From: Limihaloglobus sulfuriphilus
GTDB taxonomy: Bacteria; Planctomycetota; Phycisphaerae; Sedimentisphaerales; Sedimentisphaeraceae
Length of the DNA stretch: 64,000 nt
Assembly (NCBI RefSeq): GCF_001999965.1
Contig: NZ_CP019646.1
Span: 3,472,001 to 3,536,000 of the forward strand
Direction of reading: 5' to 3'
Part shown: one piece after another, positions 1-8,773 of the stretch
Numbering within the stretch: the stretch's first letter is position 1
Layout of the letters: every line of letters begins with the position of its first letter
Notes under the pieces: generated by a model
What the model was told of the DNA's origin: nothing
The model's database searches: none
Seen by the model: the letters and a program-made list of their open reading frames with translations, nothing else
Made by a program: the position numbers and the translations under genes

Positions 1-1
1 T

Positions 2-1255
2 GTAACCGCTAACGGCAACCCTATCGATATTCCCGAGCCCAAAACTAAAGAATCTTTTGGCTACGGGCCAACGTGCAGCCTGATGGACGATGCTCTGTAT
101 AGAAGGGCAAATATCGTAACATTGATCCCCGGATCAGAGGATACATACAAGACAACTTTTATCATTGACGGCGTTGCCCATGAGCGAGCGGAATACGCCG
201 CCGAAGATGTTAACTTCATGCTGTACTTCCTCAAGCAGCTTGCAGATTTGGATGTCAATGAGCACAGAAAGCCGCAAAAGGGTAAATTCACAACCCGTAA
301 AAACCGCGATAAAACTGATTGGGAGCTGTTCACCGCCGGTTCGACTGCCGGTGAGCAGATAAAGATTGTAAAACAGGAAGAGTCGCAGAAGATGACGTTT
401 GAGGATCTTGGCTTCAGCGAAGAGCAGATACCTCCGCTTAAGGAATTAAAACCGCTCAAACATGGGCTTTTCCTCGTTGCAGGGCCAAAAGGCTCGGGCG
501 TAACAACTGCTCTTTACACCATGGTGCGAAACCATGATCCGTTCCTGAACAGCATTGTAACCCTGGAAAAACGTCCTGCCGATACGCTGGACAGCGTGAC
601 GCAGAATATATACAAACCCAACAACCCCGAGGGTAAATCGTACGGAATGCAGCTTCAGACTCTACTTCGCTATGGTCCGGACATTGTCGCCGTTGGCGAT
701 TGCAGTGACCCGGAAACAGCCAAGATAGCCGCGACAAACTCTTCTTCAAAACTCATTTATGTTTCCATAGAGGCGGCAAACACAGTAGATGCCGTGGCGA
801 AATGGTCGCAGATGGTTGGCGATAAAAAACTGGCATTGAAGAACCTTGTGGGTGTTGTTTCTACCCGCCTGTTCAGAAATCTCTGCCATGAGTGCCGTGA
901 GGCGTATGAGCCCAATCCCGAGACCCTCCGCAAGCTCAACATTAAGGACGAGATTGAGTTCCTTTACCGCCCGGGCGAGGTGCAGTACACCCGTTTCGGC
1001 AAGCCTGTAGAGTGTGAGCACTGCCAGGGCACAGGCTACTACGGCCGTCTGGGAGTCCTGGAGTCAATAGTGCTCAAGAAAGAAGCCCGAGAGCAGCTGA
1101 TTGCCGCCGGCGACCAGCGTGAAATGCTCTCGATACTCCGCCGCAACGGCCTTGTCATGCTGCATGAGCAGGCGATGAAAAAGGTTATTCAGGGCGAGCT
1201 TGCCATAAATGAAGTAATACGTGAACTTAAGGTTTCCGCACCTAAGAAAAAATAA
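2..1255 (+). CDS. GspE/PilB-type secretion ATPase, divergent, 5' end outside the window
   Basis: The reading frame is open from the window's left edge, so the N-terminus is missing; the first ATG (83) is internal and not the real start. The visible part has the C-terminal ATPase layout of type II secretion / type IV pilus assembly ATPases: a Walker A loop (GPKGSGVTT, about nt 479-508), a Walker-B-like segment (PDIVAVGDCSDPETA, about nt 676-722) and a four-cysteine zinc element (CHEC about nt 886, CEHC about nt 1013). Family members normally read GEIRD in Walker B, EDPVE in the Asp box and LHTNDA in the His box; here these are GDCSD, EKRPAD and IEAANTVDA. The fold is recognisable but several catalytic residues have changed, so this may be a regulatory or structural paralogue rather than an active motor. 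A CvpA-like gene follows 12 bp downstream. Confidence 0.8.
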   Translation, partial: VTANGNPIDIPEPKTKESFGYGPTCSLMDDALYRRANIVTLIPGSEDTYKTTFIIDGVAHERAEYAAEDVNFMLYFLKQLADLDVNEHRKPQKGKFTTRKNRDKTDWELFTAGSTAGEQIKIVKQEESQKMTFEDLGFSEEQIPPLKELKPLKHGLFLVAGPKGSGVTTALYTMVRNHDPFLNSIVTLEKRPADTLDSVTQNIYKPNNPEGKSYGMQLQTLLRYGPDIVAVGDCSDPETAKIAATNSSSKLIYVSIEAANTVDAVAKWSQMVGDKKLALKNLVGVVSTRLFRNLCHECREAYEPNPETLRKLNIKDEIEFLYRPGEVQYTRFGKPVECEHCQGTGYYGRLGVLESIVLKKEAREQLIAAGDQREMLSILRRNGLVMLHEQAMKKVIQGELAINEVIRELKVSAPKKK

Positions 1256-1267
1256 AAGGAGAAAAAA

Positions 1268-2323
1268 ATGATACCTCTTTTAATATTTGTCGCTCTACTG
1301 ATATTTGTTCTTGCCGAGGCGTTTCTAAAACCCTCAGCGATGAAGTATTTCTCGATACTGATAAGCACTCTGCTTGGAATTTTTATAGCGTTTAGCTATT
1401 TTGAGATTCTGGCGGCACAGCTGATCAAAAATGGCCTGATAGTAAACATGGCGCACATGGCATCGCTTCTGCTGATATTTATACTGAGCACTCTGGCACT
1501 TTCCGCAGTGGCATCGATCATCTCTAAGAAAGACCTGAACCTGCCAATGTGGCTCAAGAGAGCGGTGAGCATGTCCAGCAGTGTACTTCTCTGTTATCTG
1601 GTAACGGGCATGATATGTGTTGCTTTTTCCATGGCTCCTATCGGGGGCAAATGGCTCTATCCGCGAGTCGTGGCGGCTACACAGCTCAGAGACGGCGAGA
1701 TTCAATCTTCCTCAAACCTGCTCAAAGCCGATGATGCGATCACAGGTCTTTTCAGCTGGGTCTCCTCAGGCGCGTTCTCTTCGGGCAAGAATTTCAGGAT
1801 GTACCACGAAAACTTTGTTGATGACTGTTACATCAATAAGTTTCATTTTGGTGAAGATATCGGTCTTATAGCCGGCAGGGAGGCTCTGAATGTCGCGGGC
1901 AAAACTTATTACGGCCCTGCCAATAAGCTGATTCAAACGACCAAAAACGAACGTGTTGACAAATCCGGCGAGAAAAATCTGCATATAATCGCTTTGAGGC
2001 TCAATACCCGAAGTTCTGAGAAGGGAGGAGCTGCGTATAACAATATGATCAATTTTACTACGGGCCAGCTTCGTATCATCTGCTCGAAAGGTTCAGACGG
2101 TAAAACAGAGACTGTATATCCTATCGGTTTTCTGAATCAGTCAGGCAAGATGCAGCAACTGGGGCCGGTAGAAATATTCGATGTGCGTTCGACGAAAGTT
2201 CAGGGCGACAATCCCCTCATAAAAGCAGTCTTCGACCTTCCCCAAGGCTGCAAACCGGCGGCTTTGGCTTTTAAACAGAATTTCATCATGGAGCTTCCCC
2301 GAATAGAGGAAACTGAAGACTGA
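1268..2323 (+). CDS. CvpA-like integral membrane protein with C-terminal extracytoplasmic domain
   Basis: 351 residues. The first ~135 residues hold four hydrophobic helices (around residues 3-20, 25-45, 60-85, 100-130) in the arrangement of the CvpA family, whose founder is needed for colicin V production and envelope homeostasis in Enterobacteria. The remaining ~215 residues are soluble, probably outside the membrane, and unrecognised. The start at ATG 1268 has a strong AAGGAG site 6-8 bp upstream. It sits between the secretion-ATPase-like gene (12 bp gap) and the CNNM pair (1 bp gap), so all four are probably one transcript. Function unknown; the CvpA call rests on helix layout and hydrophobic pattern, not on a diagnostic motif. 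Confidence 0.55.
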   Translation: MIPLLIFVALLIFVLAEAFLKPSAMKYFSILISTLLGIFIAFSYFEILAAQLIKNGLIVNMAHMASLLLIFILSTLALSAVASIISKKDLNLPMWLKRAVSMSSSVLLCYLVTGMICVAFSMAPIGGKWLYPRVVAATQLRDGEIQSSSNLLKADDAITGLFSWVSSGAFSSGKNFRMYHENFVDDCYINKFHFGEDIGLIAGREALNVAGKTYYGPANKLIQTTKNERVDKSGEKNLHIIALRLNTRSSEKGGAAYNNMINFTTGQLRIICSKGSDGKTETVYPIGFLNQSGKMQQLGPVEIFDVRSTKVQGDNPLIKAVFDLPQGCKPAALAFKQNFIMELPRIEETED

Positions 2324-2324
2324 T

Positions 2325-3575
2325 TTGGGTTTTATATTCCAACATTTGCCGGATCTGGTTTTAATGACAGGACTGCTTCTCTGCTCTGGTCTTATGTCCG
2401 GGGCAGAGACAGCTTTTTTTAATCTCAAACACGCCGATGTCGAGGTCATCGAGAGCAAAAACAACCTCTCAAACAGGCTGATAAAGCGCCTTCTTAGAAG
2501 CCCAAAACAGCTTCTCAGCTCAATACTCTTTGCCAATCTTCTGGTCAATGTTTATTATTTTGCCATCAGCAGTGCGATATCGATAAACTTGCAGTCAAAT
2601 GGAATGCCGCTGAGCAGCGGGGCATTTGCCGTTTTTTCGGTGTGCGTGATTATCCTGCTGGGCGAGATGTATCCCAAGTCTCTTGCAATGGCCGCCTCGG
2701 TCAAATTCAGCCGCTTTGCTTCTCTGCCGTGCTTTGTAATCAGCAGAGTCTTTTACCCGCTTCTGAGGTTTATCCAGCTTTTCTTTACTGAACCGCTGAC
2801 GGCATTGATATGTCCGCCGCGTAAAAAGAACGCCCCTATAAAAATCCAGACGGTCAAGAAACTAATCGAAAGCTCGCTTCGGCTGACCAGAACCGATAAA
2901 ACCGGCAGCAGTATAATCTCCGAGGCGGTGGATTTGAGTTTCCTCAAGGCAAGCCACATAATGCGGCCCCGTACCGAGCTTACTCTGGCTGAGCCGGATA
3001 TTTCACCCCGGGAGGCGATAGAAAGAATGAAAGCCGATTCAGTGAAAAAGCTCCTTGTATATTCGGGAAATATAGACAATATAGAGGGCATCCTTTACCT
3101 TAGAGATGTTATATTAAATCCCGAAAAACCTATCGGGGAGCTTTTGGCCAAGCCGTGGTATGTACCGGAGCAGAAAAGTATTGAATCACTGCTTGAGCAG
3201 TTTCAGCGCAGCGGCCGTGATATGGCGGTGGTGGTCGATGAGTACGGCGGAGTCTCCGGCATTATAACGGAAAAGGATATTTATACAGAGCTTCTGGATT
3301 TGAGCTCGCATACCGAGGAAAAAGAAAAGGTCGAAAAACTCGGCCCCAATGAATATCTGATCTACGGCGATGTTCCTTTCAGGGACTGGGCGAATGTATT
3401 CGGCCTTGACCCCTCAGAGTACCGGTATTCAACAATCAGCGGCTTTGTAACGGCGCTCCTCAAAAAGATACCGGCAAAGGGCGACGTCGCGGTATTCAGG
3501 AATATCGAGTTTACAGTCAATACAGTAAATAAGTTTCGTATAACCAGCGTTACGTTAAAGGTTTTGACGCAATGA
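2325..3575 (+). CDS. CNNM/CorC (HlyC) family transporter-like protein, three-domain form
   Basis: 416 residues. Order of domains: DUF21 transmembrane domain (about 1-175, opening with GLLLCSGLMSGAETAFF, the usual small-residue/GAETAFF signature), a CBS pair (about 195-310, including MAVVVDEYGGVSGIITEKDI), and a CorC_HlyC-type C-terminal domain (about 325-410). The family exports or regulates magnesium and related divalent cations at the inner membrane. The start chosen is TTG 2325, one base after the previous stop, with AGAGGA upstream; an internal ATG (residue 15) would cut into the first helix. It overlaps the next gene, a shorter paralogue, by 4 bp, so the two are probably translationally coupled. 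Confidence 0.85.
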   Translation: MGFIFQHLPDLVLMTGLLLCSGLMSGAETAFFNLKHADVEVIESKNNLSNRLIKRLLRSPKQLLSSILFANLLVNVYYFAISSAISINLQSNGMPLSSGAFAVFSVCVIILLGEMYPKSLAMAASVKFSRFASLPCFVISRVFYPLLRFIQLFFTEPLTALICPPRKKNAPIKIQTVKKLIESSLRLTRTDKTGSSIISEAVDLSFLKASHIMRPRTELTLAEPDISPREAIERMKADSVKKLLVYSGNIDNIEGILYLRDVILNPEKPIGELLAKPWYVPEQKSIESLLEQFQRSGRDMAVVVDEYGGVSGIITEKDIYTELLDLSSHTEEKEKVEKLGPNEYLIYGDVPFRDWANVFGLDPSEYRYSTISGFVTALLKKIPAKGDVAVFRNIEFTVNTVNKFRITSVTLKVLTQ

Positions 3576-4570
3576 CGGGTAATATCGTACTTGGATTTTT
3601 AATAGTTATTCTTCTTTTGCTTTCTGCTTTGTTCTCCGGCAGTGAGACGGGCTTTTACAGCCTTAGCAGACTTCGCCTGAGGCTGAAGCTGCATAAGGGG
3701 TCTGTGGGCGATATAACGCTGGCAAAACTCTTGAGCGATTCACAGGGGCTTATCTATTCTGTGCTGATAGGCAATAATCTTGTAAACTACCTGCTCACCG
3801 CAGCGCTGACATACTTCATGATGCAATACACCAGAGACGAGGAAAGCGCCGGCAGGTATGTTACTTTTATCTGCGGGCCGCTGATATTTATCTTCGGCGA
3901 AGTTTTGCCCAAAACCATATTTTATCTCAATGCCGATAACCTTTCCCGAAAAGTTGCGCCGTTTATATGGTCTTTTTACAGTGTCTGCAGCTGGAGCGGA
4001 TTGATAAAGCTGCTCAAATGGTTTTCATCTCTGTTGGCACGGATTCTGCGGGTTCGCAGCTTTTCCGCTGATCCGGGTTATACCCTGGGCAGGATGCATA
4101 TTACAGATGTGCTTCAGGATACAAGGAACGAGGGCTATTTCAGCCGGCGGCTCAACAGAATCTTCCGAATGGCGGTGCAGGCATTTGATATACAGATATC
4201 CAGTGTTATGATCCCGCTTGAGGACTGTGTTTGTGTTTCTGTTTCAGCCGACAGGCAGCAGCTTATTGAGCTTCTCAAAGAGTTCCCTCACACAAGGCTG
4301 CCGGTTTATAAAACAACGTTGGCAAACATCATAGGATATATCAATATTTATGAGGTGCTTACTGACCCCGAAGAAGTGTCTGTTAAAAAGCACTTAAAAA
4401 AGATTGAAACAGTCTCACAGAAGACCTCAGCCCTTGATGCCATCGCCAGACTCAAAGAGCGGCAGGCGGAATTTGCGCTTGTAACTGCCGGCAGCGGTCA
4501 AAGACATGATAAAAATCTGGGCATAGTTACGCTTGCTGACCTGGCGATGCTGATAACAGGCAGCGATTGA
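3572..4570 (+). CDS. CNNM/CorC family protein, short form without the CorC_HlyC tail
   Basis: 332 residues. A DUF21 membrane domain (about 1-175, with LLSALFSGSETGFYS) is followed by a CBS pair (about 195-328); the protein ends where the upstream paralogue's CorC_HlyC domain would begin. The ATG lies inside the previous gene's stop region (ATGA overlap at 3572-3575), so it is probably made in step with it. The tandem arrangement of a long and a short paralogue suggests a heteromeric cation transporter, because CNNM proteins dimerise through the DUF21 and CBS domains; that is inference. No unusual base composition relative to the neighbour. Confidence 0.82.
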   Translation: MTGNIVLGFLIVILLLLSALFSGSETGFYSLSRLRLRLKLHKGSVGDITLAKLLSDSQGLIYSVLIGNNLVNYLLTAALTYFMMQYTRDEESAGRYVTFICGPLIFIFGEVLPKTIFYLNADNLSRKVAPFIWSFYSVCSWSGLIKLLKWFSSLLARILRVRSFSADPGYTLGRMHITDVLQDTRNEGYFSRRLNRIFRMAVQAFDIQISSVMIPLEDCVCVSVSADRQQLIELLKEFPHTRLPVYKTTLANIIGYINIYEVLTDPEEVSVKKHLKKIETVSQKTSALDAIARLKERQAEFALVTAGSGQRHDKNLGIVTLADLAMLITGSD

Positions 4571-4657
4571 TTTATGTTTCAAGACCGGCTAAAAAAAAGT
4601 GCGGGCCGCTTAAGGCGTATAAGAATTTTAATATTAAGAAGACGAAAAAGATTTTAT

Positions 4658-5611
4658 ATGAGCAAACTGATTAAACTGACACTGACTGTACTGGCTCTAT
4701 TTGTAATCTGCGGCTGTGGCGGCAATACCGGCAGCAGTATTTCAGATACACGCGATATGCTCAGCAGAGCCGACGGAGAATTCAAACCGGATGAAGTTAT
4801 AACTTACAAACATGTTGATGGCGTGGAGCTGGCTTTGGATGTTTTCTATCCCCATGAAAATTCTAAGGCCCAAAACAGGGCGGCAATAGTGACGTTTTTC
4901 GGCGGCGGCTGGAACATGGGCGGCGCCGGCCAGTTTTACAGACAAAGCCGTTACTGGGCGGATCGCGGCATGGTCGCGATATGCGCTGATTACCGTGTAA
5001 GAAGCCGTCATAACGTTACGCCTGATAAATGTCTTGAAGATGCAAAATCGGCGATGCGGTGGGTTCGCTCTCACAGTAAAGAGCTTGGAATAGACCCTGA
5101 TCGAATTGCTGCGGCAGGCGGGTCGGCCGGCGGACATCTGGCGGCCGCAACGGCTATGGTTAAGGGTTTTGATGCGCCTGGTGATGATCTAACCGTCAGT
5201 CCGGCAGCTAATGCCCTGGTTCTGTTTAATCCGGTTATTGACAACGGGCCGGAGGGTTACGGTTATGACCGTGTAAAAGATTACTGGCAGAAATTTTCGC
5301 CGTTTCACAACATAGACGGCAACGCCCCGCCGGCAGTTTTTTTTCTGGGCACAGAAGATCATCTGATACCGGTTGATACCGCATGGCGGTTTAAAAACCG
5401 GATAGAATCAAAAGGCGGCCGATGCGATTTGTTCATCTACCAGGGGCAGGGGCACGGTTTCTTCAATTATGAAAAATCCCGGCGGCATTTCTTCCAGACA
5501 CTTCTCGAATCCGACAGGTTCCTGGAATCTATTGGGTATCTCAGGGGAAGACCGCTTATTGAAGAACAGCAAGCAGTTTCTCTGTTAAAAAGTAAAAGCA
5601 GTAATCCCTGA
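4658..5611 (+). CDS. Lipoprotein alpha/beta-hydrolase, esterase of the Bd-FAE/acetyl-esterase type
   Basis: 317 residues from ATG 4658. This start is preferred over the upstream in-frame ATG 4574, which would put a very basic stretch in front of a clear lipoprotein signal peptide (MSKLIKLTLTVLALF then lipobox ICGC). The mature part is an alpha/beta hydrolase: an oxyanion-loop segment FFGGGWNMGG (replacing the usual HGGG), nucleophile elbow GGSAGGH, acid in GTEDHLIP and catalytic histidine in GQGHGFF. Enzymes with this layout remove acetyl or feruloyl groups from plant or algal polysaccharides. The outer-membrane or periplasmic lipoprotein location and the neighbouring glycosidases fit polysaccharide processing; the exact substrate cannot be read. 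Confidence 0.82.
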   Translation: MSKLIKLTLTVLALFVICGCGGNTGSSISDTRDMLSRADGEFKPDEVITYKHVDGVELALDVFYPHENSKAQNRAAIVTFFGGGWNMGGAGQFYRQSRYWADRGMVAICADYRVRSRHNVTPDKCLEDAKSAMRWVRSHSKELGIDPDRIAAAGGSAGGHLAAATAMVKGFDAPGDDLTVSPAANALVLFNPVIDNGPEGYGYDRVKDYWQKFSPFHNIDGNAPPAVFFLGTEDHLIPVDTAWRFKNRIESKGGRCDLFIYQGQGHGFFNYEKSRRHFFQTLLESDRFLESIGYLRGRPLIEEQQAVSLLKSKSSNP

Positions 5612-5674
5612 AAAAATGCAGAAATGACAAATAAATCTCATAGACGAATTATGTTCTTATAACTAAGGCGAGAA

Positions 5675-5995
5675 ATGACCTGGATAATACTTATAATTGC
5701 CGGTATAATGGAAATAGTATGGGCCGTCGGAATGAAACATTCAGACGGTTTCACAAAATTACTGCCATCGGTCTGGACGATTCTGGCAATGGCAATAAGT
5801 GTCTGGCTGCTCTCGGTCGCGATGAAAAGCCTGCCGCTGGGGCTGGCGTATGCCGTCTGGACGGGAATCGGCGCGGCGGGTACGGCAGTTGTGGGAATGC
5901 TCTTTCTGGGTGAGCCGCGGGAATTTTCGAGAATATTATGTATAATGCTGATAGTCGCCGGAATTGTCGGTTTGAAACTGTTTGCCAGGCCATGA
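5675..5995 (+). CDS. gdx: Guanidinium exporter, SMR family (Gdx/SugE type)
   Basis: 106 residues, four transmembrane helices, the usual size of a small multidrug resistance protein. The essential membrane glutamate is present at residue 13 (GIMEIVW), and the WTGIGAAGTA segment in helix 3 is typical of the Gdx/SugE subtype rather than of EmrE-type drug exporters. Gdx dimers exchange guanidinium for protons across the inner membrane. Many gdx genes are controlled by guanidine riboswitches; the 63 bases between the previous stop and this start show no convincing one. A hairpin overlaps the stop codon (5986-6007). Confidence 0.9.
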   Translation: MTWIILIIAGIMEIVWAVGMKHSDGFTKLLPSVWTILAMAISVWLLSVAMKSLPLGLAYAVWTGIGAAGTAVVGMLFLGEPREFSRILCIMLIVAGIVGLKLFARP

Positions 5996-6007
5996 AAATG
6001 CGGCCTG
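5986..6007 (+). other. Gene-end hairpin overlapping the gdx stop codon
   Basis: CAGGCC (5986-5991) and GGCCTG (6002-6007) form a perfect 6-bp stem with a 10-base loop that contains the stop codon. No U-tract follows, so it is not a classical intrinsic terminator. The 3' arm followed by AAA (GGCCTGAAA) recurs after three other genes in the window (15634, 58222, 62731). Confidence 0.5.
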
Positions 6008-6042
6008 AAAACATGCTTTAATATGAATAACGGAGCCAAAAG

Positions 6043-7257
6043 ATGAGAAATTTTTTGAAATTGTTTGTTTTAGCCGCGTTATGCTGCTCGTCTGTTTTGC
6101 AGGCGGCAGGCTCTCTGCAAAGAGGAACCGAAATCCGCCGGAGGATTGAATCAGTCAAAAGCATCACATACTATAAGGGCGAGTGGAGCTGGGCGGATTT
6201 TGATCTTGCCGATTTCAAAGATACCCTGGCCCAGATGCGCCAAACGGGTGCCAATACGGTATGGCTGGTTTTGCCCTGGATAGATTTTCAGCCGCAGGCC
6301 CTGCCCGAGCCGTTGTGGAATGAAGAGGCCGTTAAAAATCTTACCGCAGCCGTTACCGCCGCGGACGACTGCGGGATGGATGTGATTCTGCCGCTTTGTT
6401 ATCTGGGCACCGGCTGGAGTCCGGAGGGGATCGACCCTTGTATATGGACTGTTGACGCGTCAATGTACGGCGCTTTTAAGAGCTATTCCCGTGAGCTTGT
6501 CGGCAAACTCATCCGAAGCGGCAATGATAATATGATATTTTTGCTCTACGGCGAGGGCTGCTATCCCTATATCAGCTCTCTGCGTGATTATGATGTTACC
6601 GTCGAATCATTCAAAGCGTGGTGCCGCAAAAATAACAGCAGCATTGACTACTGGAACAAACGCTGGGGCACTGAATACAGCTGGGATAATCTGCTGCCGT
6701 TCAAAGGGGGTACCAGTGATCCCCGGGATGCTAACGCGTGGACTGATTACTGGCGGTGGTCGTCAGATGTTGTTCGTGCCGCACACGGAGGCCTGGCAAG
6801 GGAGCTGCGCGGCGTCATTAAAGGCAAGGCGATTATCGGCTACCATGATGATGCGATAATTTCAAAAGACTGGGGCCTGGGGGCAACTCCCATTCCGGAG
6901 GATAATCCCTATCAGTTCCTCAGTTTCGCTCATTATTACACCGAACAGGAATTCGGTTCTCTGGATAAATTTATATCAGAGACGAACACAATCATATCAA
7001 CCTTCAGACAGGCTTACCCGCAGATGCCCCTGGGTATCTTTGAGACGGGGTTGTGCGTGCATCAGTCTGATATAGATTCCCAGGCGAAAGTTGTCGAAGA
7101 AATGGCGGGCATAGCGAACAAAAAGAATGTCGGCATAAATATCTGGATGTGGCAGGATCACGAAACAGGCGATGATTGCCAGCGGACATTTGGGCTTCTT
7201 TATCCCGACGGCAGGGAAAAGCCCGCATATACCGTACTCAAAAAAGCCTGGAAATAG
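6043..7257 (+). CDS. Secreted TIM-barrel glycoside hydrolase (clan GH-A-like, GH42/GH5-type)
   Basis: 404 residues with a signal peptide (MRNFLKLFVLAALCCSSVLQAAG). The rest reads as one (beta/alpha)8 barrel: an early TGANTVWLVLPWIDFQ strand, a central LLYGEGCYPY segment whose Glu is the likely acid/base, and a late GIFETGLC segment whose Glu is the likely nucleophile, about 165 residues apart, as expected for retaining clan GH-A enzymes. Strand edges with KRWGTEYSWDNLLPF resemble GH42-type beta-galactosidases. No carbohydrate-binding module or dockerin. RBS CGGAG lies 9-13 bp before the ATG. It lies between the esterase/gdx genes and the GH38-type enzyme, so it probably belongs to the polysaccharide-degradation set. 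Exact family and substrate unassigned. Confidence 0.7.
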   Translation: MRNFLKLFVLAALCCSSVLQAAGSLQRGTEIRRRIESVKSITYYKGEWSWADFDLADFKDTLAQMRQTGANTVWLVLPWIDFQPQALPEPLWNEEAVKNLTAAVTAADDCGMDVILPLCYLGTGWSPEGIDPCIWTVDASMYGAFKSYSRELVGKLIRSGNDNMIFLLYGEGCYPYISSLRDYDVTVESFKAWCRKNNSSIDYWNKRWGTEYSWDNLLPFKGGTSDPRDANAWTDYWRWSSDVVRAAHGGLARELRGVIKGKAIIGYHDDAIISKDWGLGATPIPEDNPYQFLSFAHYYTEQEFGSLDKFISETNTIISTFRQAYPQMPLGIFETGLCVHQSDIDSQAKVVEEMAGIANKKNVGINIWMWQDHETGDDCQRTFGLLYPDGREKPAYTVLKKAWK

Positions 7258-7285
7258 CGATTCTCAGCGGATTCAGGTCTGGTTA

Positions 7286-8773
7286 TTATGGCTGCTTCGC
7301 CGTCTTATAGGATATTGTCCTGGTTGAATCCGGTTCTGCGCCGGAAATCTTGCGGCTTTTCCCGTCAGGCCATACTATCTCAATATCCACGGCATCGGTA
7401 TTATTTCCGAGGCCAAAATGCAGAGTGAGTCCGTTCTGGCTGCCCTGGCCGGTGCCGGCTTCAACCTGCCTTGTCAGGGTAGAGTCCTGCATTTTTATAC
7501 GTACCTGTGCACCAATTGCCGAGCTGTTTACAGCCTTGCCGTCACCCTTTAGAATGAGCTTGAGCCAGTGGTTGCCGCCGCCGCGGTTCATGAACAGTCT
7601 GCCCGCTGTAACAAGATCCAGGAATCCATCATTGTTGACATCTGCCCAGGCCCCCTGGTATGTGGGCTTCAATCCGGCCAGGCCGCTTTGCTTTGTTACG
7701 TCTGTAAAATTCCAGTCTCCGCCGTTTTTGAACAGCGAGGAATTATTCTTCACGCCGAAAGAAGCTGCTGCGTAAACTGTGGTGAAGAACAAATCCACAT
7801 ACCCGTCGTTATCAAAGTCGCCCGCGGCAGGGCTTGCGTAAGACTCCTGGTAATGAATGCCGCAGGGGCCGAGGTCTTCGAATTTGTAACTGCCTTTTTC
7901 AGCAGTGTTTCTGAGAAATCTGGATTGGGGCTGATCGCCGCGTTTATCTCTATGGGCAAAATTGCCGGCGAATAAGTCAAAATGCAAATCGTTGTCAAAA
8001 TCCGCCCATGCCGCACCTATGGAGTGGCCTCCTTTAAAGGGTTTATCAGTTGCGGCGGCGCGGTAAACCTGGGCCATGTCCCTGAAACCCGCCTTGCCGT
8101 CATTGACCAGCAGCAGATTCGGCTGGAGGCGGTAGTTGGAAACATAGATGTCTATATTGCCGTCTTCGTTGAAGTCACAGGCCGTGATGCCTCTCGCTCT
8201 GAAATTGGTGTCGTGTTTAATTGCTGAAAAGCCCTTGCCGGCATTGTTGATAAATATCAAATCGCAGTATGTTTTCTGCTTCTGCCATCTCTCATAGCCG
8301 CCGACGTAAATATCCGCATACCCGTCATTGTTGAAGTCTCCGCAGGCCGCCCCCAGAGAGACATAATCGGCGTCTATGCCTTTGGGCAGTTGAATGTCGA
8401 TTTGTTTAAATCCTTTTGCAGATTTGTTTTGGAAGAGTTTCAGCTTTGAGTATGAGAAGATATCAGCAAATCCGTCATTATTAAAGTCGGCTGCAATTCC
8501 GCTGCCCTGACCTGCCCGGGAAGGTGTGAACTCCTTTCCTTCGTGATTATGCCATAAGATGCCGCCGGCGTACAAATCTACCCGGCCGTCATTGTCAAAA
8601 TCTGCCCATGCTGCCGGAGACTCAGCCAGTTTTCCCAGGCCGTATTCAGCGGTCTTGTCCGCAAAAACAGCCTTGCTGGCTGCGGTGTCATCGGTCAGTT
8701 GGGATTTCTGCCGCCCAAAGGCAAAAATCGCAGCGGCGGTCAACAAATAGATGTATATTTTTATGTAATTCAT
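7286..8773 (-). CDS. FG-GAP/VCBS-repeat protein with ASPIC/UnbV C-terminus (CRTAC1-like)
   Basis: 495 residues on the minus strand with a short signal peptide (hydrophobic run around residues 6-20). The body is a series of calcium-binding beta-propeller blades with the pattern DFDNDGxxDLY / DFNNDGYADI seen at least seven times (AAWADFDNDGRVDLY, AADFNNDGFADIF, CGDFNNDGYADIY and so on). The final ~80 residues, ending in IEIVWPDGKSRKI, match the ASPIC/UnbV domain. Such proteins are abundant and secreted in Planctomycetota; their role (adhesion or binding of surface glycans) is mostly unproven. Transcribed convergently with the glycosidase upstream of it and away from the GH38-type gene. Confidence 0.85.
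   Translation of the reverse strand: MNYIKIYIYLLTAAAIFAFGRQKSQLTDDTAASKAVFADKTAEYGLGKLAESPAAWADFDNDGRVDLYAGGILWHNHEGKEFTPSRAGQGSGIAADFNNDGFADIFSYSKLKLFQNKSAKGFKQIDIQLPKGIDADYVSLGAACGDFNNDGYADIYVGGYERWQKQKTYCDLIFINNAGKGFSAIKHDTNFRARGITACDFNEDGNIDIYVSNYRLQPNLLLVNDGKAGFRDMAQVYRAAATDKPFKGGHSIGAAWADFDNDLHFDLFAGNFAHRDKRGDQPQSRFLRNTAEKGSYKFEDLGPCGIHYQESYASPAAGDFDNDGYVDLFFTTVYAAASFGVKNNSSLFKNGGDWNFTDVTKQSGLAGLKPTYQGAWADVNNDGFLDLVTAGRLFMNRGGGNHWLKLILKGDGKAVNSSAIGAQVRIKMQDSTLTRQVEAGTGQGSQNGLTLHFGLGNNTDAVDIEIVWPDGKSRKISGAEPDSTRTISYKTAKQP

Noticed and set aside
5640-5670. A possible guanidine-II riboswitch hairpin (CATAG-ACGA-ATTATG) before gdx
   Set aside because: Only one weak hairpin; the class needs two hairpins with ACGR loops and strong stems. 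The stem is A/T-rich with a G-A mismatch next to the loop.
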